17,289 bases of DNA from DAMCAP01 sp964370205 (GCA_964370205.1 CAYJIK010000039.1:1-17289), one strand, 5' to 3'; shown: positions 7,216-14,412, numbered from the stretch's first letter. The notes: generated from the sequence alone by a model not told the origin. Numbers and translations are program-made.

Positions 7216-7557
7216 TTACACGAACTCGATTATCGCCATTTCTGCGGCATCGCCGCGGCGGGGGCCGATCTTGATGATTCTGGTGTATCCGCCCGGACGC
7301 TCTTTGTAGCGAGGTGCTAGTTCGTCTATAACCTTTTTAGCTACTTCCTCTTTTGTGATGTAGCTGAACACTTGACGCTTTGAATGGAGGTCGCCCGCCT
7401 TTGCGATTGTGATTATCTTCTCGCAGGCGCTACGAACTTCCTTAGCCCTTGTGACGGTAGTCTCTATCTTACCGTTTTCCATAAGATAGGTTACCATCCC
7501 TCTAAGCATAGACAACCTATGGTCGGTTGCTCTGCCGAGTTTTCTGGTACCTGGCAT
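7216..7557 (-). CDS. rplQ: 50S ribosomal protein L17
   Basis: L17 is a large-subunit protein that binds 23S rRNA. The 113-residue product is the short bacterial form and begins MPGTRKLGR followed by ATDHRLSMLRGM, the family hallmark. It ends with the typical GPRRGDAAEMAIIE segment. The start codon is ATG at 7557, preceded by AAGGGGTGA. It is the last gene of the alpha group, 99 bases downstream of rpoA, the usual position in Firmicutes. A terminator follows at 7166-7195. Confidence 0.98.
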   Translation of the reverse strand: MPGTRKLGRATDHRLSMLRGMVTYLMENGKIETTVTRAKEVRSACEKIITIAKAGDLHSKRQVFSYITKEEVAKKVIDELAPRYKERPGGYTRIIKIGPRRGDAAEMAIIEFV

Positions 7558-7635
7558 TCTTTATTCACCCCTTGTGTATTTTATCCTAGCTTTCGGTTAC
7601 CCGTTAGCTAATCGCCAAAACATGGCTGTTCAAAT

Positions 7636-7651
7636 TGCCATAAAGATGGCA
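7636..7651 (-). other. hairpin directly after rpoA
   Basis: A perfect 6-bp stem (7636-7641 with 7646-7651) with a 4-base loop starts five bases past the rpoA stop. No real T tract follows on the minus strand, so it may be a weak pause or a processing and stability element. Confidence 0.35.
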
Positions 7652-7656
7652 CTTCA

Positions 7657-8613
7657 TTAATCTTCGTCCTTAGAGAGGTCAAAGCCCAGCGAATGTAGCT
7701 TTGCGATGACTTCCTCAAGGGATTTCTTGCCAAGGTTGCGAACCTTCATCATTTCCTCTGACGACTTGCTAGCAAGGTCGCCCAGAGTGTTCACACCTGC
7801 ACGCTTTAGACAGTTAAATGCTCTAACCGACAGGTCAAGCTCTTCAATTGTCATCTCAAGAGCCTTCTCCTTGCTGCTCTCTTCCTTCTTCTCGTGGATG
7901 ATGGTCGAGCTCAGGTCTTCGGAGAGGGATACAAAATAGTTGAGCTGTCTACTCAAGATCTTGGCTGCAAGGCTCACTGCTTCCTTGGCGGAGATTGTAC
8001 AGTCGGTGCTCACTTCCAGTGTGAGCTTATCGTAGTCGGTTATCTGCTCTACACGTGTGTTCTCAACATAATAGTTCACCTTGAGTACAGGTGTGTAGAT
8101 GCTGTCAACCGGGATTGTGCCCAGTGGAGCGTTTGTCAGCTCGGTCTGCTTGTTCTTCTCTGCAGACACATAGCCCTGCCCCTTCTTAAAGGTAATCTCC
8201 AGACCCAACTTGCCGTTTCCGCTAAGTGTAGCGATGTGGTGGTCGGGATCCAGTACCTCTATTTCGTCATCTTCAGGGATGTTCGCCGCTGTCACAACAC
8301 CTTCGCCGTCCGCTTCTATACGGATGGTCTTAGGCATATCTGTGTGTAGCTGCACGCTCAACCCTTTGACGTTTAGAATGATCTCGGTTACGTCCTCTTT
8401 AACGCCCTCTATAGTGGAGAACTCGTGGACGATTTCGTCTATCTTTACAGATATGGGAGCGACGCCCGGAAGCGAGGACAGTAACACACGACGCAAACTG
8501 TTGCCCAGCGTTGTGCCGAATCCTCTGTCGAGAGGTTCGGCTATAAACACGCCGAAACTGCCATCTTCACGTAGCTCCGCTACCTCGATGCCGGGTTCTA
8601 TTATCTTAACCAT
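7657..8613 (-). CDS. rpoA: DNA-directed RNA polymerase subunit alpha
   Basis: The alpha subunit dimerises to start assembly of RNA polymerase, and its C-terminal domain contacts upstream promoter DNA and activators. The 318-residue product has the full layout. The N-terminal assembly domain carries the motif TTLGNSLRRVLLSSLPG near residue 35-50. A linker near 235-255 is rich in Glu and Lys. The C-terminal domain starts near 255 with DLSVRAFNCLKRAGV, in which Arg264 matches the DNA-contacting Arg265 of E. coli. The helix-hairpin-helix motif RNLGKKSLEE follows. ATG at 8613 is preceded by AAGGAGG. Position between rpsD and rplQ is standard. Confidence 0.99.
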   Translation of the reverse strand: MVKIIEPGIEVAELREDGSFGVFIAEPLDRGFGTTLGNSLRRVLLSSLPGVAPISVKIDEIVHEFSTIEGVKEDVTEIILNVKGLSVQLHTDMPKTIRIEADGEGVVTAANIPEDDEIEVLDPDHHIATLSGNGKLGLEITFKKGQGYVSAEKNKQTELTNAPLGTIPVDSIYTPVLKVNYYVENTRVEQITDYDKLTLEVSTDCTISAKEAVSLAAKILSRQLNYFVSLSEDLSSTIIHEKKEESSKEKALEMTIEELDLSVRAFNCLKRAGVNTLGDLASKSSEEMMKVRNLGKKSLEEVIAKLHSLGFDLSKDED

Positions 8614-8631
8614 ATAGAACTATCCTCCTTA

Positions 8632-8663
8632 CAGCAGTATAACTGCCAACTCTTTCCCTGCTG
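8632..8663 (-). other. hairpin just upstream of the rpoA ribosome binding site
   Basis: In the rpsD-rpoA gap CAGCAG (8632-8637) pairs with CTGCTG (8658-8663), giving a 6-bp stem with a 20-base loop. The rpoA Shine-Dalgarno site (8624-8630) lies immediately downstream on the minus strand. A role in translation control is possible but unproven. Confidence 0.3.
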
Positions 8664-8679
8664 ATTGACCGAAAAAGCA

Positions 8680-9273
8680 TTACTTAGAGTACAGCTCAAC
8701 GATAAGGTGCTCCTGGACTTCAAAGTCTATATCCTCTCTGAAAGGAAGCGATACTATGCTTCCCTCGAAAGCGCCTCTTGCCTTATCAAGCCACTTGGGC
8801 GGTGCTACTGCAAGATTTTGCTCGAGTAGAGCCTTAAACTTCTCAGACTGTCTGCTCTTTTCCCTAATCGCTACTACCTCGCCGGGCTTTGTGATGTAGG
8901 ACGGAATGTCTACCTTCTGACCGTTTACGGTGAAGTGACCGTGACCTACCAGCTGACGAGCCTCACGTCTTGTCTTTGCAAAGCCTAGGCGGAAGACTAC
9001 GTTGTCCAGTCTGCGCTCCAGTAGTTGGAGTAGAACCTCACCTGTTAGTCCCTGACTCTTTGCGGCTCTCTCGTAATACTTATAGAACTGCTTCTCCAGA
9101 ACGCCGTAGATGAATTTAACCTTCTGCTTCTCTGTGAGCTGTAGGCTGTATTCACTCTGCTTTCTTCTGCTCTGCTTAGGGTTTCTTCTTGTTTCCTTGT
9201 GGATACCCATTACTCCGGGCGATATACCAAGTGCTTTGCATCTTTTTAGCACGGGTTGTTTATTAACTGCCAC
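8680..9273 (-). CDS. rpsD: 30S ribosomal protein S4
   Basis: S4 is a primary 16S rRNA binder that nucleates assembly of the small-subunit body; in many bacteria it also represses its own operon. The 197-residue product has the N-terminal S4 domain followed by the S4 RNA-binding fold. That fold includes the RRLDNVVFRLGFAKTRREARQLV segment (about residues 87-109, shown here in part). The N-terminus has a single cysteine, so it is the zinc-free form. The start is GTG at 9273 after AAAGGAGG, giving MAVNKQP. It lies between rpsK and rpoA, as usual in Firmicute alpha groups. No separate leader typical of a lone rpsD is seen. Confidence 0.98.
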   Translation of the reverse strand: MAVNKQPVLKRCKALGISPGVMGIHKETRRNPKQSRRKQSEYSLQLTEKQKVKFIYGVLEKQFYKYYERAAKSQGLTGEVLLQLLERRLDNVVFRLGFAKTRREARQLVGHGHFTVNGQKVDIPSYITKPGEVVAIREKSRQSEKFKALLEQNLAVAPPKWLDKARGAFEGSIVSLPFREDIDFEVQEHLIVELYSK

Positions 9274-9303
9274 TGATTGTTCCTCCTTTCTATAACTATG
9301 GGG

Positions 9304-9708
9304 CTATACACGGCGTCTCTTGGGGGGGCGGCATCCGTTGTGCGGAATAGGTGTCACGTCTTTAATCATGCTCACCTCAAGCCCTGCTCCCTGTAACGCT
9401 CTTATCGCTGCTTCACGTCCTGCTCCCGGCCCTTTTACAAAAACCTCAACCGTCTTCAGACCGTGCTCCATAGCTGCCTTAGCTGCTACTTCTGCTGCTG
9501 TCTGTGCGGCGAACGGAGTGGACTTTCTTGAGCCTCTGAAGCCTAAGCCTCCCGAGGAAGCCCACGACAGCGCATTGCCCTGCACGTCTGTGATGGTGAC
9601 GATGGTGTTATTAAAAGTGGACTGGATATGTGCTGCACCGCGCTCAATGTTCTTACGCTCACGGCGGCGAGTACGCACTTCTCTGCCCTTTCTAGGCTGT
9701 TTTGCCAC
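9304..9708 (-). CDS. rpsK: 30S ribosomal protein S11
   Basis: S11 lies on the platform of the small subunit and helps shape the mRNA exit site. The 134-residue product has the conserved AHIQSTFNNTIVTITD segment (about 27-42), the SSGGLGFRGSRKSTPFAAQ segment (about 51-69) and the invariant C-terminal ending NGCRPPKRRRV. The start is GTG at 9708, well spaced after AGGAGG, and no upstream ATG fits. It is 14 bases downstream of rpsM. The N-terminus is rich in Arg and Lys. Confidence 0.98.
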   Translation of the reverse strand: MAKQPRKGREVRTRRRERKNIERGAAHIQSTFNNTIVTITDVQGNALSWASSGGLGFRGSRKSTPFAAQTAAEVAAKAAMEHGLKTVEVFVKGPGAGREAAIRALQGAGLEVSMIKDVTPIPHNGCRPPKRRRV

Positions 9709-9722
9709 TGATGTTACCTCCT

Positions 9723-10091
9723 TTACTTCCTCTTGTTAGCAATAGTCTTCTTGATACCCTTACGGCTTCTGGCGTTGGTCTTTGTTCTCTGCCCTCTCAC
9801 CGGTAGGCCTCTTGTGTGGCGGATACCTCTGTAGCATCTGATTTCTACAAGACGCTTGATGTTTAGCGAAACTTCACGACGAAGGTCACCCTCCACTCTG
9901 AGATTGCGGTCTATATAATCTCTGATTTTGGCGGCGTCACCCTCTGCGAGATCCTTTACACGGATATCAGGGCTTAAGTTTATGTCCGCCAGTATTTTCT
10001 TTGAGGTTGTAAGTCCAATCCCGTAGATATACGTTAGAGCTATCTCAAGACGTTTCTCTCTGGGAAGGTCTACTCCTGCTATACGAGCCAT
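9723..10091 (-). CDS. rpsM: 30S ribosomal protein S13
   Basis: S13 sits in the head of the small subunit, contacts the P-site tRNA, and bridges to L5 in the large subunit. The 122-residue product opens with MARIAGVDLPREKR and has the helix-two-turn-helix segment around YIYGIGLTTSKKIL. It ends with the conserved RHTRGLPVRGQRTKTNARSR region and a lysine-rich tail that reaches the decoding site. ATG at 10091 follows AGGAGGTGA. It starts 24 bases after rpmJ. Confidence 0.98.
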   Translation of the reverse strand: MARIAGVDLPREKRLEIALTYIYGIGLTTSKKILADINLSPDIRVKDLAEGDAAKIRDYIDRNLRVEGDLRREVSLNIKRLVEIRCYRGIRHTRGLPVRGQRTKTNARSRKGIKKTIANKRK

Positions 10092-10115
10092 CTAATCGCT
10101 CACCTCCTATACTTT

Positions 10116-10229
10116 TTAGCCTTGTCTTTGCTTATGCTTGGGATTTTTGCAGATAACCATGATTCTTCCCTTGCGCTTTATTACTTTGCAGCGCTCGCAC
10201 ATAGGCTTAACCGAAGGTCTAACTTTCAT
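10116..10229 (-). CDS. rpmJ: 50S ribosomal protein L36, zinc-binding form
   Basis: L36 is the smallest large-subunit protein and binds 23S rRNA near the base of the stalk. Reading the minus strand from ATG at 10229 gives 37 residues starting MKVRPSVKPMCERC and ending KHKQRQG, the standard L36 length. The zinc ribbon is intact: Cys11, Cys14, Cys27 and His32. A GGA-type ribosome binding site lies about ten bases upstream. Position between infA and rpsM is the classic one. The gene is easily missed by length filters. Zinc-replete growth may favour this form if a zinc-free copy exists elsewhere. Confidence 0.97.
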   Translation of the reverse strand: MKVRPSVKPMCERCKVIKRKGRIMVICKNPKHKQRQG

Positions 10230-10251
10230 TAAAGAATCATCCTTTCTCTCA

Positions 10252-10273
10252 CACCGCACAACTTTGCACGGTG
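10252..10273 (-). other. hairpin between infA and rpmJ
   Basis: A 9-bp stem (10265-10273 with 10252-10260) closes a 4-base loop. Two of the pairs are G-U on the minus strand, which fits the direction of transcription. It lies after infA and just before the ribosome binding site of rpmJ. There is no T tract, so it is not a classical terminator; a translation or processing role is possible. Confidence 0.45.
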
Positions 10274-10293
10274 GCTATTTACCTTGCTTTATA

Positions 10294-10518
10294 CTACTTA
10301 CTTCTCCATGTTATACGGCCCTTTGTAAGGTCGTACGGTGAGATTTCCACGGTAACCTTGTCACCGGGTAGTATACGTATAAAGTTCATGCGAAGTTTCC
10401 CGGATATATGTGCCAGTATCTTATGCCCACCCTGTGCGGGTAGCGAAACCACGAAGGTTGCGTTAGGCAGTGATTCCTCCACTATACCCTCTACTTCTAT
10501 AACATCATCTTTAGCCAT
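10294..10518 (-). CDS. infA: translation initiation factor IF-1
   Basis: IF-1 binds the A site of the 30S subunit and supports initiation with IF-2 and IF-3. The 74-residue product is a single S1-type OB fold, with the family segments AHISGK, FIRILPGDKVTVE and SPYDLTKGRI. Compared with E. coli IF-1 (72 residues) it has two extra residues in the loop before AHISGK. ATG at 10518 begins two bases after the KOW gene stop and follows a GGAAGGAG-like site, so translation is probably coupled. Position ahead of rpmJ is standard. Confidence 0.98.
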   Translation of the reverse strand: MAKDDVIEVEGIVEESLPNATFVVSLPAQGGHKILAHISGKLRMNFIRILPGDKVTVEISPYDLTKGRITWRSK

Positions 10519-10520
10519 TA

Positions 10521-10772
10521 CTATACTCCTTCCTTAAACAGTTCGCTGAGCTTTCGCCGTAGTTGGCAGTCGTTCTCTATGCTGTCTGCCAACAGGCACT
10601 TGCTTGTCTTTGTGACATGTAGCACGTTCTTCTTCTTAGGGCGGGACAGTGGTCTTTCTCCACCGTCCGACAGATATATAAAACCATCCGAAACATCGGT
10701 GACCATCATCGGTTTACCGCAGTCACGACCGGCTCGGCTTATCACTACTGAACCTCTTCGAAGTTCTATCAT
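10521..10772 (-). CDS. KOW-domain RNA-binding protein, L14e-like
   Basis: This 83-residue protein has an N-terminal KOW motif. It opens with RRGSVVISRAGRDCGK, followed by a beta strand pair ending near FIYLSDGGERPL. A basic region PKKKNVLHV and an acidic-basic C-terminal helix follow. Similar small proteins, related to eukaryotic and archaeal L14e/L6e/L27e, occur at this place in many clostridial spc clusters; their exact role is not known. RNA or ribosome binding is inferred from the fold and location. Its ATG overlaps the map stop codon by four bases (ATGA), and infA starts two bases after its stop. That points to tight translational coupling. Confidence 0.88.
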   Translation of the reverse strand: MIELRRGSVVISRAGRDCGKPMMVTDVSDGFIYLSDGGERPLSRPKKKNVLHVTKTSKCLLADSIENDCQLRRKLSELFKEGV

Positions 10773-11551
10773 AATTCACCTTCGCCTAACGTCGTGAGTA
10801 TTCGTGCGCCGCCTTCGGTTATCGCTATCGTGTGCTCAAAGTGAGCTGATGGCATACCGTCAGTGGTTGCAACTGTCCATTCGTCGTCCGCTATATATAT
10901 GTCCTTAGCGCCTTTGTTTATCATTGGCTCTATCGCTATCGTCATGCCCGGCTGTAACCGCACTCCTCTGCCCTGTGCGCCGAAATTCGGCACTTCGGGA
11001 GCTTCGTGAAGCTTTCTGCCCACGCCATGCCCCACAAACTCACGTACTACCGTGTAGCCTGCACTCTCGGCACAGCTCTGAACCGCAAATGAGATGTCGC
11101 CTATCCTTGCGCCGGGTATCGCTACCGCTATGGCTCGGTCTAGACACTCCCTTGTGATGTCCAGGAGATGTTTCACACCGTGTATGTCGTTACCTACGAT
11201 AAAGCTTCTTGCACTGTCTCCGTGGAAGCCTTTATAAAACGCTCCCACATCTATGCTTACTACGTCACCCTCTTTAAGCGACCTCTTCTTTGAAGGAATA
11301 CCATGGATTACTTCGTCATTCAGTGATACACAGGCAGAAGCCGGAAAGCCTCCGTACCCTAAAAACGAGGGGACTGCACCTTGCTTTACTATCACGCTAT
11401 TTATCAGCCTGTCAATCTCCCATGTGGTGACACCGGGGGCGAGAAGCGGCTCTACCTCTTTAAAAGCGAGTGCCACTATTCTGCCTGCCTCTGCCATCAT
11501 CTCGATTTCGTTGGCTGTTTTTAGCCTGATTAAACTGTTTCTATCCGGCAT
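10769..11551 (-). CDS. map: type I methionyl aminopeptidase
   Basis: Map removes the initiator methionine from new proteins in the cytoplasm. The 260-residue product is the short type I form with a pita-bread fold. All five metal ligands of the E. coli enzyme (Asp97, Asp108, His171, Glu204, Glu235) are found shifted by four: Asp101, Asp112, His175, Glu208 and Glu239. The substrate-contacting His83 is also present. The ATG at 11551 lies inside the end of adk, a 22-base overlap, with an AAGGCGG site upstream in adk; coupled translation is likely. The KOW gene overlaps its stop by four bases. No SEC-C zinc extension is present. Confidence 0.97.
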   Translation of the reverse strand: MPDRNSLIRLKTANEIEMMAEAGRIVALAFKEVEPLLAPGVTTWEIDRLINSVIVKQGAVPSFLGYGGFPASACVSLNDEVIHGIPSKKRSLKEGDVVSIDVGAFYKGFHGDSARSFIVGNDIHGVKHLLDITRECLDRAIAVAIPGARIGDISFAVQSCAESAGYTVVREFVGHGVGRKLHEAPEVPNFGAQGRGVRLQPGMTIAIEPMINKGAKDIYIADDEWTVATTDGMPSAHFEHTIAITEGGARILTTLGEGEL

Positions 11552-12177
11552 AGTATCCGCCTTGTCGTCTCCTCAGGTGTACCGCTTGCGTCCACCTTTG
11601 TGAGGAGTCCCGCCGCTTCGTAGTAATCTTCCAGCGGCTGCGTTTCGTCACGGTACGCCTTAAAGCGCACCTTAATCGCCTCGGGGGTGTCGTCGGCTCG
11701 CACTGTAAGTTCGCTACCGCAGTTGTCGCACACGCCCTCTTTTTTGGGGGCATTAAGTGTGACATGGTAGGTCGCTCCGCAGTTTGTGCAGGCTCTGCGG
11801 CCTGACAGCCTGCCCACTATCGTTTCCTCGGGGATGTCCATACCAACAACGTGTGTAAACACGCCGCCCATATCTTCAAACGCCTTGGCTTGCGATATAT
11901 TACGTGGGAAGCCGTCCAGTATAAAGCCGTTTTCGCAGTCGGGAGCTTTTATTCTGTCTGCCACAAGCTCCACGACTATTTCGTCCGGCACAAGCTTGCC
12001 GTTATCCATATAGGAGCGGAGAAGTGTAGCCTTCTCGCCCCCTTCTTTTAGTATACCTCGTAGAATGTTGCCTGTTCCGATTATGGGCAGGTTCTTCTCC
12101 TTGGAGATTACCTCCGCCTGTGTACCTTTACCGGCACCCGGCGCACCCAAAAGCATAAGCTTAATCATTTCGCTCAT
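11530..12177 (-). CDS. adk: adenylate kinase, zinc-lid type
   Basis: Adk balances ATP, ADP and AMP in the cytoplasm. The 215-residue product has the P-loop GAPGAGKGTQ (residues 11-20), the DGFPRN motif (88-93) and a long LID domain. Four cysteines in the LID (130, 133, 150, 153) make a structural zinc site, as in many Gram-positive enzymes. Two starts are possible. ATG at 12177 abuts an AAAGGA site, while a second ATG at 12168 lies nine bases after it and gives the more usual N-terminus MIKLMLLGAPG. I keep the longer frame but favour 12168. A structured gap separates it from secY, and map overlaps its end. Confidence 0.97.
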   Translation of the reverse strand: MSEMIKLMLLGAPGAGKGTQAEVISKEKNLPIIGTGNILRGILKEGGEKATLLRSYMDNGKLVPDEIVVELVADRIKAPDCENGFILDGFPRNISQAKAFEDMGGVFTHVVGMDIPEETIVGRLSGRRACTNCGATYHVTLNAPKKEGVCDNCGSELTVRADDTPEAIKVRFKAYRDETQPLEDYYEAAGLLTKVDASGTPEETTRRILCRIETV

Positions 12178-12202
12178 TCCTTTCCCTGTCTTACAAAGGC
12201 TT

Positions 12203-12287
12203 AAGGTTTATTCTGATTAGTCGGTAGACTTAATTGGAATCCTAAAGGGTTCCAATGAGGAGTCTTTTGTACCTATCCATAAACCTT
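12203..12287 (-). promoter_or_regulatory. long nested RNA hairpin between secY and adk
   Basis: In the 137-base secY-adk gap the minus strand folds into one extended hairpin. The outer stem 12279-12287 with 12203-12211 is 9 bp and perfect. Next are 12271-12273/12223-12225 and 12261-12265/12226-12230, then a 6-bp stem 12250-12255/12234-12239 with an inner CC/GG extension. A second small hairpin (12301-12306 with 12311-12316) overlaps the secY stop. No T tract follows. It could be an RNase processing site, an attenuator, or a binding site for a cluster product; which one is unknown. Confidence 0.5.
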
Positions 12288-12314
12288 GATTGCTTCCCCT
12301 AACCAAATAATTGG

Positions 12315-13616
12315 TTATTCTAGGAAGCCTTTGTAGTGCCTCATCATCATCTGGCTCTCTAACTGGCGCAATGTGTCCAGTACAACACCGACTATAATGA
12401 TAACCGATGTACCGCCGAGTGCTATGTTCATACCTGTGATAGCACCTATGATGATTGGTACAGTAGCGATAAGTCCTAAGAACATACCGCCTAGGAAAGT
12501 TGTCTTGCTGACTATTCTTGCGATATAGTCGGAGGTAGGCTTGCCTGGTCTTAGACCGGGCACCATTCCTGAGTTTTTGCGAAGGTTGTTTGATATTTCT
12601 ATCGGATTATACTGCACCGACACGTAGAAGTAGTTGAAGCCGAGTATCAGTATAAAGTAGAGTATTGCAAAGAATATCTGATCGTACTCAAGTGCGCCCA
12701 GTACCGTACCCCAGAAGCTGTCATCAGGTAGATTTAGGAAGCCCTTTATCGTCCCCGGGATGGACAGCAGTGTGGAGGCGAAGATTACAGGCAGAACGCC
12801 TGACATGTTCACCTTTATCGGTAGGTGTGTGGACTGGCCGCCGTAGGTCTTTCTTCCGACAACCTTTTTAGAGTACTGTATCGGTATACGACGCTCAGCG
12901 TTTGTCATGTATATGATGAAAACGATCATCGCTAGGAACATGATTATAACGATAGGAGCGTACAGCAGGTAGTAAGCCTGACCGGGCTGGAATCCAAACT
13001 GTAGGTATTCCCACATTGTCATCACAGCCTGAGGCGCACCTGACACTATACCGGCGAATAGGATGAGCGAGATGCCGTTTCCTATTCCCTTTTGGTCTAT
13101 CTGCTCGCCTAGGAAAACTATAAGCATAGCACCTGCGGCAAACGCAAGTACAATTACCACGCGGGCGAACACCGCTTCCCAACCGGTGTTGTAGCTTATA
13201 GCGCCCATCGCATTACCCACCAGCATCATATACGCAAACGCCTGAAGTAGCGATATAGCCACTACTGCGTAGCGTGTTATCTTGTTAAGGCGTTTCTTGC
13301 CCTCCTCCCCTTCTTTGGAGAGGTTTTCAAGGTAGGGTATTGCGATTGTTAAAAGTTGCATTACAATGGATGCGGTTATATAGGGCGATATGCTAAGCGC
13401 AAAGAGGGTACACTGGGAAAATGCACCACCCGAAAGGATATCAATATATCCCAGTAGGTTTCCTGTCTGACTCACAAGCTCCGCCAGTGCGGCAGAGTCT
13501 AAAAACGGTACCGGGATCAGAGAACCTAATCTGAATATCGCAAGTATCATAAGCGAAAACAGGATTTTCCCCCTGAGTTCCTTTGTGCGCCAAGCACCCT
13601 TTAATGTCTCCAGCAT
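12315..13616 (-). CDS. secY: preprotein translocase subunit SecY
   Basis: SecY is the channel subunit of the SecYEG translocon in the cytoplasmic membrane. The 433-residue product has the expected ten membrane spans. The cytosolic N-terminus is followed by the first span and the segment IPVPFLD. The plug region is near 50-75, with YIDILSGGAFSQ. The span 2 segment SISPYITASIVMQLL lies at about 75-95. The cytosolic loop RRIPIQYSKKVVG between spans 6 and 7 binds SecA or ribosomes. ATG at 13616 has only a weak, distant AAAGG site, unusual for so central a gene. It lies 125 bases after rplO, across tandem hairpins that may affect its expression. Confidence 0.98.
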   Translation of the reverse strand: MLETLKGAWRTKELRGKILFSLMILAIFRLGSLIPVPFLDSAALAELVSQTGNLLGYIDILSGGAFSQCTLFALSISPYITASIVMQLLTIAIPYLENLSKEGEEGKKRLNKITRYAVVAISLLQAFAYMMLVGNAMGAISYNTGWEAVFARVVIVLAFAAGAMLIVFLGEQIDQKGIGNGISLILFAGIVSGAPQAVMTMWEYLQFGFQPGQAYYLLYAPIVIIMFLAMIVFIIYMTNAERRIPIQYSKKVVGRKTYGGQSTHLPIKVNMSGVLPVIFASTLLSIPGTIKGFLNLPDDSFWGTVLGALEYDQIFFAILYFILILGFNYFYVSVQYNPIEISNNLRKNSGMVPGLRPGKPTSDYIARIVSKTTFLGGMFLGLIATVPIIIGAITGMNIALGGTSVIIIVGVVLDTLRQLESQMMMRHYKGFLE

Positions 13617-13679
13617 TTATCTGACCATGCCTTTCTATCGGCTGTGAGCTTGACCGCCGAATTGTCGATCTCACTCACC

Positions 13680-13718
13680 GTTTGAAATTCGTTTCAAACT
13701 TTGAAAAACAGTTTCAAA
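13680..13718 (-). promoter_or_regulatory. tandem hairpins between rplO and secY
   Basis: The rplO-secY gap holds two adjacent stems made from the same sequence. TTTGAAA/TTTCAAA (13712-13718 with 13700-13706) is 7 bp, and GTTTGAAA/TTTCAAAC (13692-13699 with 13680-13687) is 8 bp with a 4-base loop. Because the arms are nearly identical, arms of one hairpin can also pair with those of the other, giving alternative folds. No T tract follows. This resembles a switchable element ahead of secY, but the role is inference. Confidence 0.45.
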
Positions 13719-13741
13719 CACTTGCACTTGGATTTTTTTGG

Positions 13742-14215
13742 CTAAGCTTTGGGAGCTTCTGTGTTTTTAGGTTTCTTCAGTATTTCCACAGTGCCGCCTG
13801 CCGCCTCGATTTTCGCTTTTGCGCTTTCGGAACAACCGTGAACTTTAATTGTTAGCTTCTTTGTTAGTTCACCTCTGCCCAGTAGCTTAACGCCGTCCTT
13901 TGTGTTCTTTAGGATCTTTGCTTCTCTGATAGCGGTTGCGTCAACCACTGCGCCGTCCTCAAACACGTTTAGCGTTTCAATGTTTATACCTACGTAGGTT
14001 TTAGCGTGGATGTTGTTAAAGCCTCTCTTTGGTAGACGTCTCGCTAGAGGCATCTGGCCACCTTCGAAGCCGGGGCGTACACCGCCGCCTGAACGTGCAT
14101 TCTGACCTTTGTGTCCTCTACCGGCAGTCTTTCCGTTACCGGAACCTGTTCCTCTGCCTTTTCTGAACGGTCTTTTTACACTGCCTTCCACAGGAGAAAG
14201 TTCATTCAATCTCAT
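13742..14215 (-). CDS. rplO: 50S ribosomal protein L15
   Basis: L15 is a large-subunit assembly protein that binds 23S rRNA. From ATG at 14215 it has 157 residues and begins MRLNELSPVEGS, as the family does. The glycine- and arginine-rich N-terminal extension (about residues 20-55, with GRGTGSGNGKTAGRGHKG) winds into rRNA. The C-terminal half has the usual globular fold. I chose 14215 over an in-frame ATG at 14239 for three reasons: GGAGGAG ends about seven bases before 14215, the longer form would overlap rpmD, and it would add eight residues foreign to the family. secY follows after 125 bases. Confidence 0.97.
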   Translation of the reverse strand: MRLNELSPVEGSVKRPFRKGRGTGSGNGKTAGRGHKGQNARSGGGVRPGFEGGQMPLARRLPKRGFNNIHAKTYVGINIETLNVFEDGAVVDATAIREAKILKNTKDGVKLLGRGELTKKLTIKVHGCSESAKAKIEAAGGTVEILKKPKNTEAPKA

Positions 14216-14232
14216 TGTTTTCTCCTCCTTCC

Positions 14233-14412
14233 TTAGCACTCTGTTACGGTAATAAGATGACGGATTTTCACGAGCTTACCTCTGGTAGCGTCGTTATCCG
14301 GCTGTACTCTCTCTTGGCCTATCTTTTTAAGCCCGAGCGAGTGAGCAGTTTTAATCTGGTCATCTTTACGACCGTTTAAGCTTCTAATAAGCTTAACTTT
14401 TAAATTCTTCAT
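14233..14412 (-). CDS. rpmD: 50S ribosomal protein L30
   Basis: L30 is a small large-subunit protein that contacts 23S rRNA. From ATG at 14412 it has 59 residues, the normal bacterial length. It carries the hallmark KVKLIRSLNGRK opening, then TAHSLGLKKIGQ. The alternative ATG at 14418 is only two bases from the AAAGGA site (14421-14426), whereas 14412 is eight bases away, so I prefer 14412. It sits between rpsE and rplO in the standard order, with short gaps on both sides. Confidence 0.96.
   Translation of the reverse strand: MKNLKVKLIRSLNGRKDDQIKTAHSLGLKKIGQERVQPDNDATRGKLVKIRHLITVTEC

Noticed and set aside
9320..9739. A 139-residue frame antisense to rpsK
   Set aside because: Shadow of a conserved ribosomal gene that is certain on the other strand.
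14216..14239. Eight-residue N-terminal extension of L15
   Set aside because: It would overlap rpmD, lacks family similarity, and the strong ribosome binding site points to ATG at 14215.
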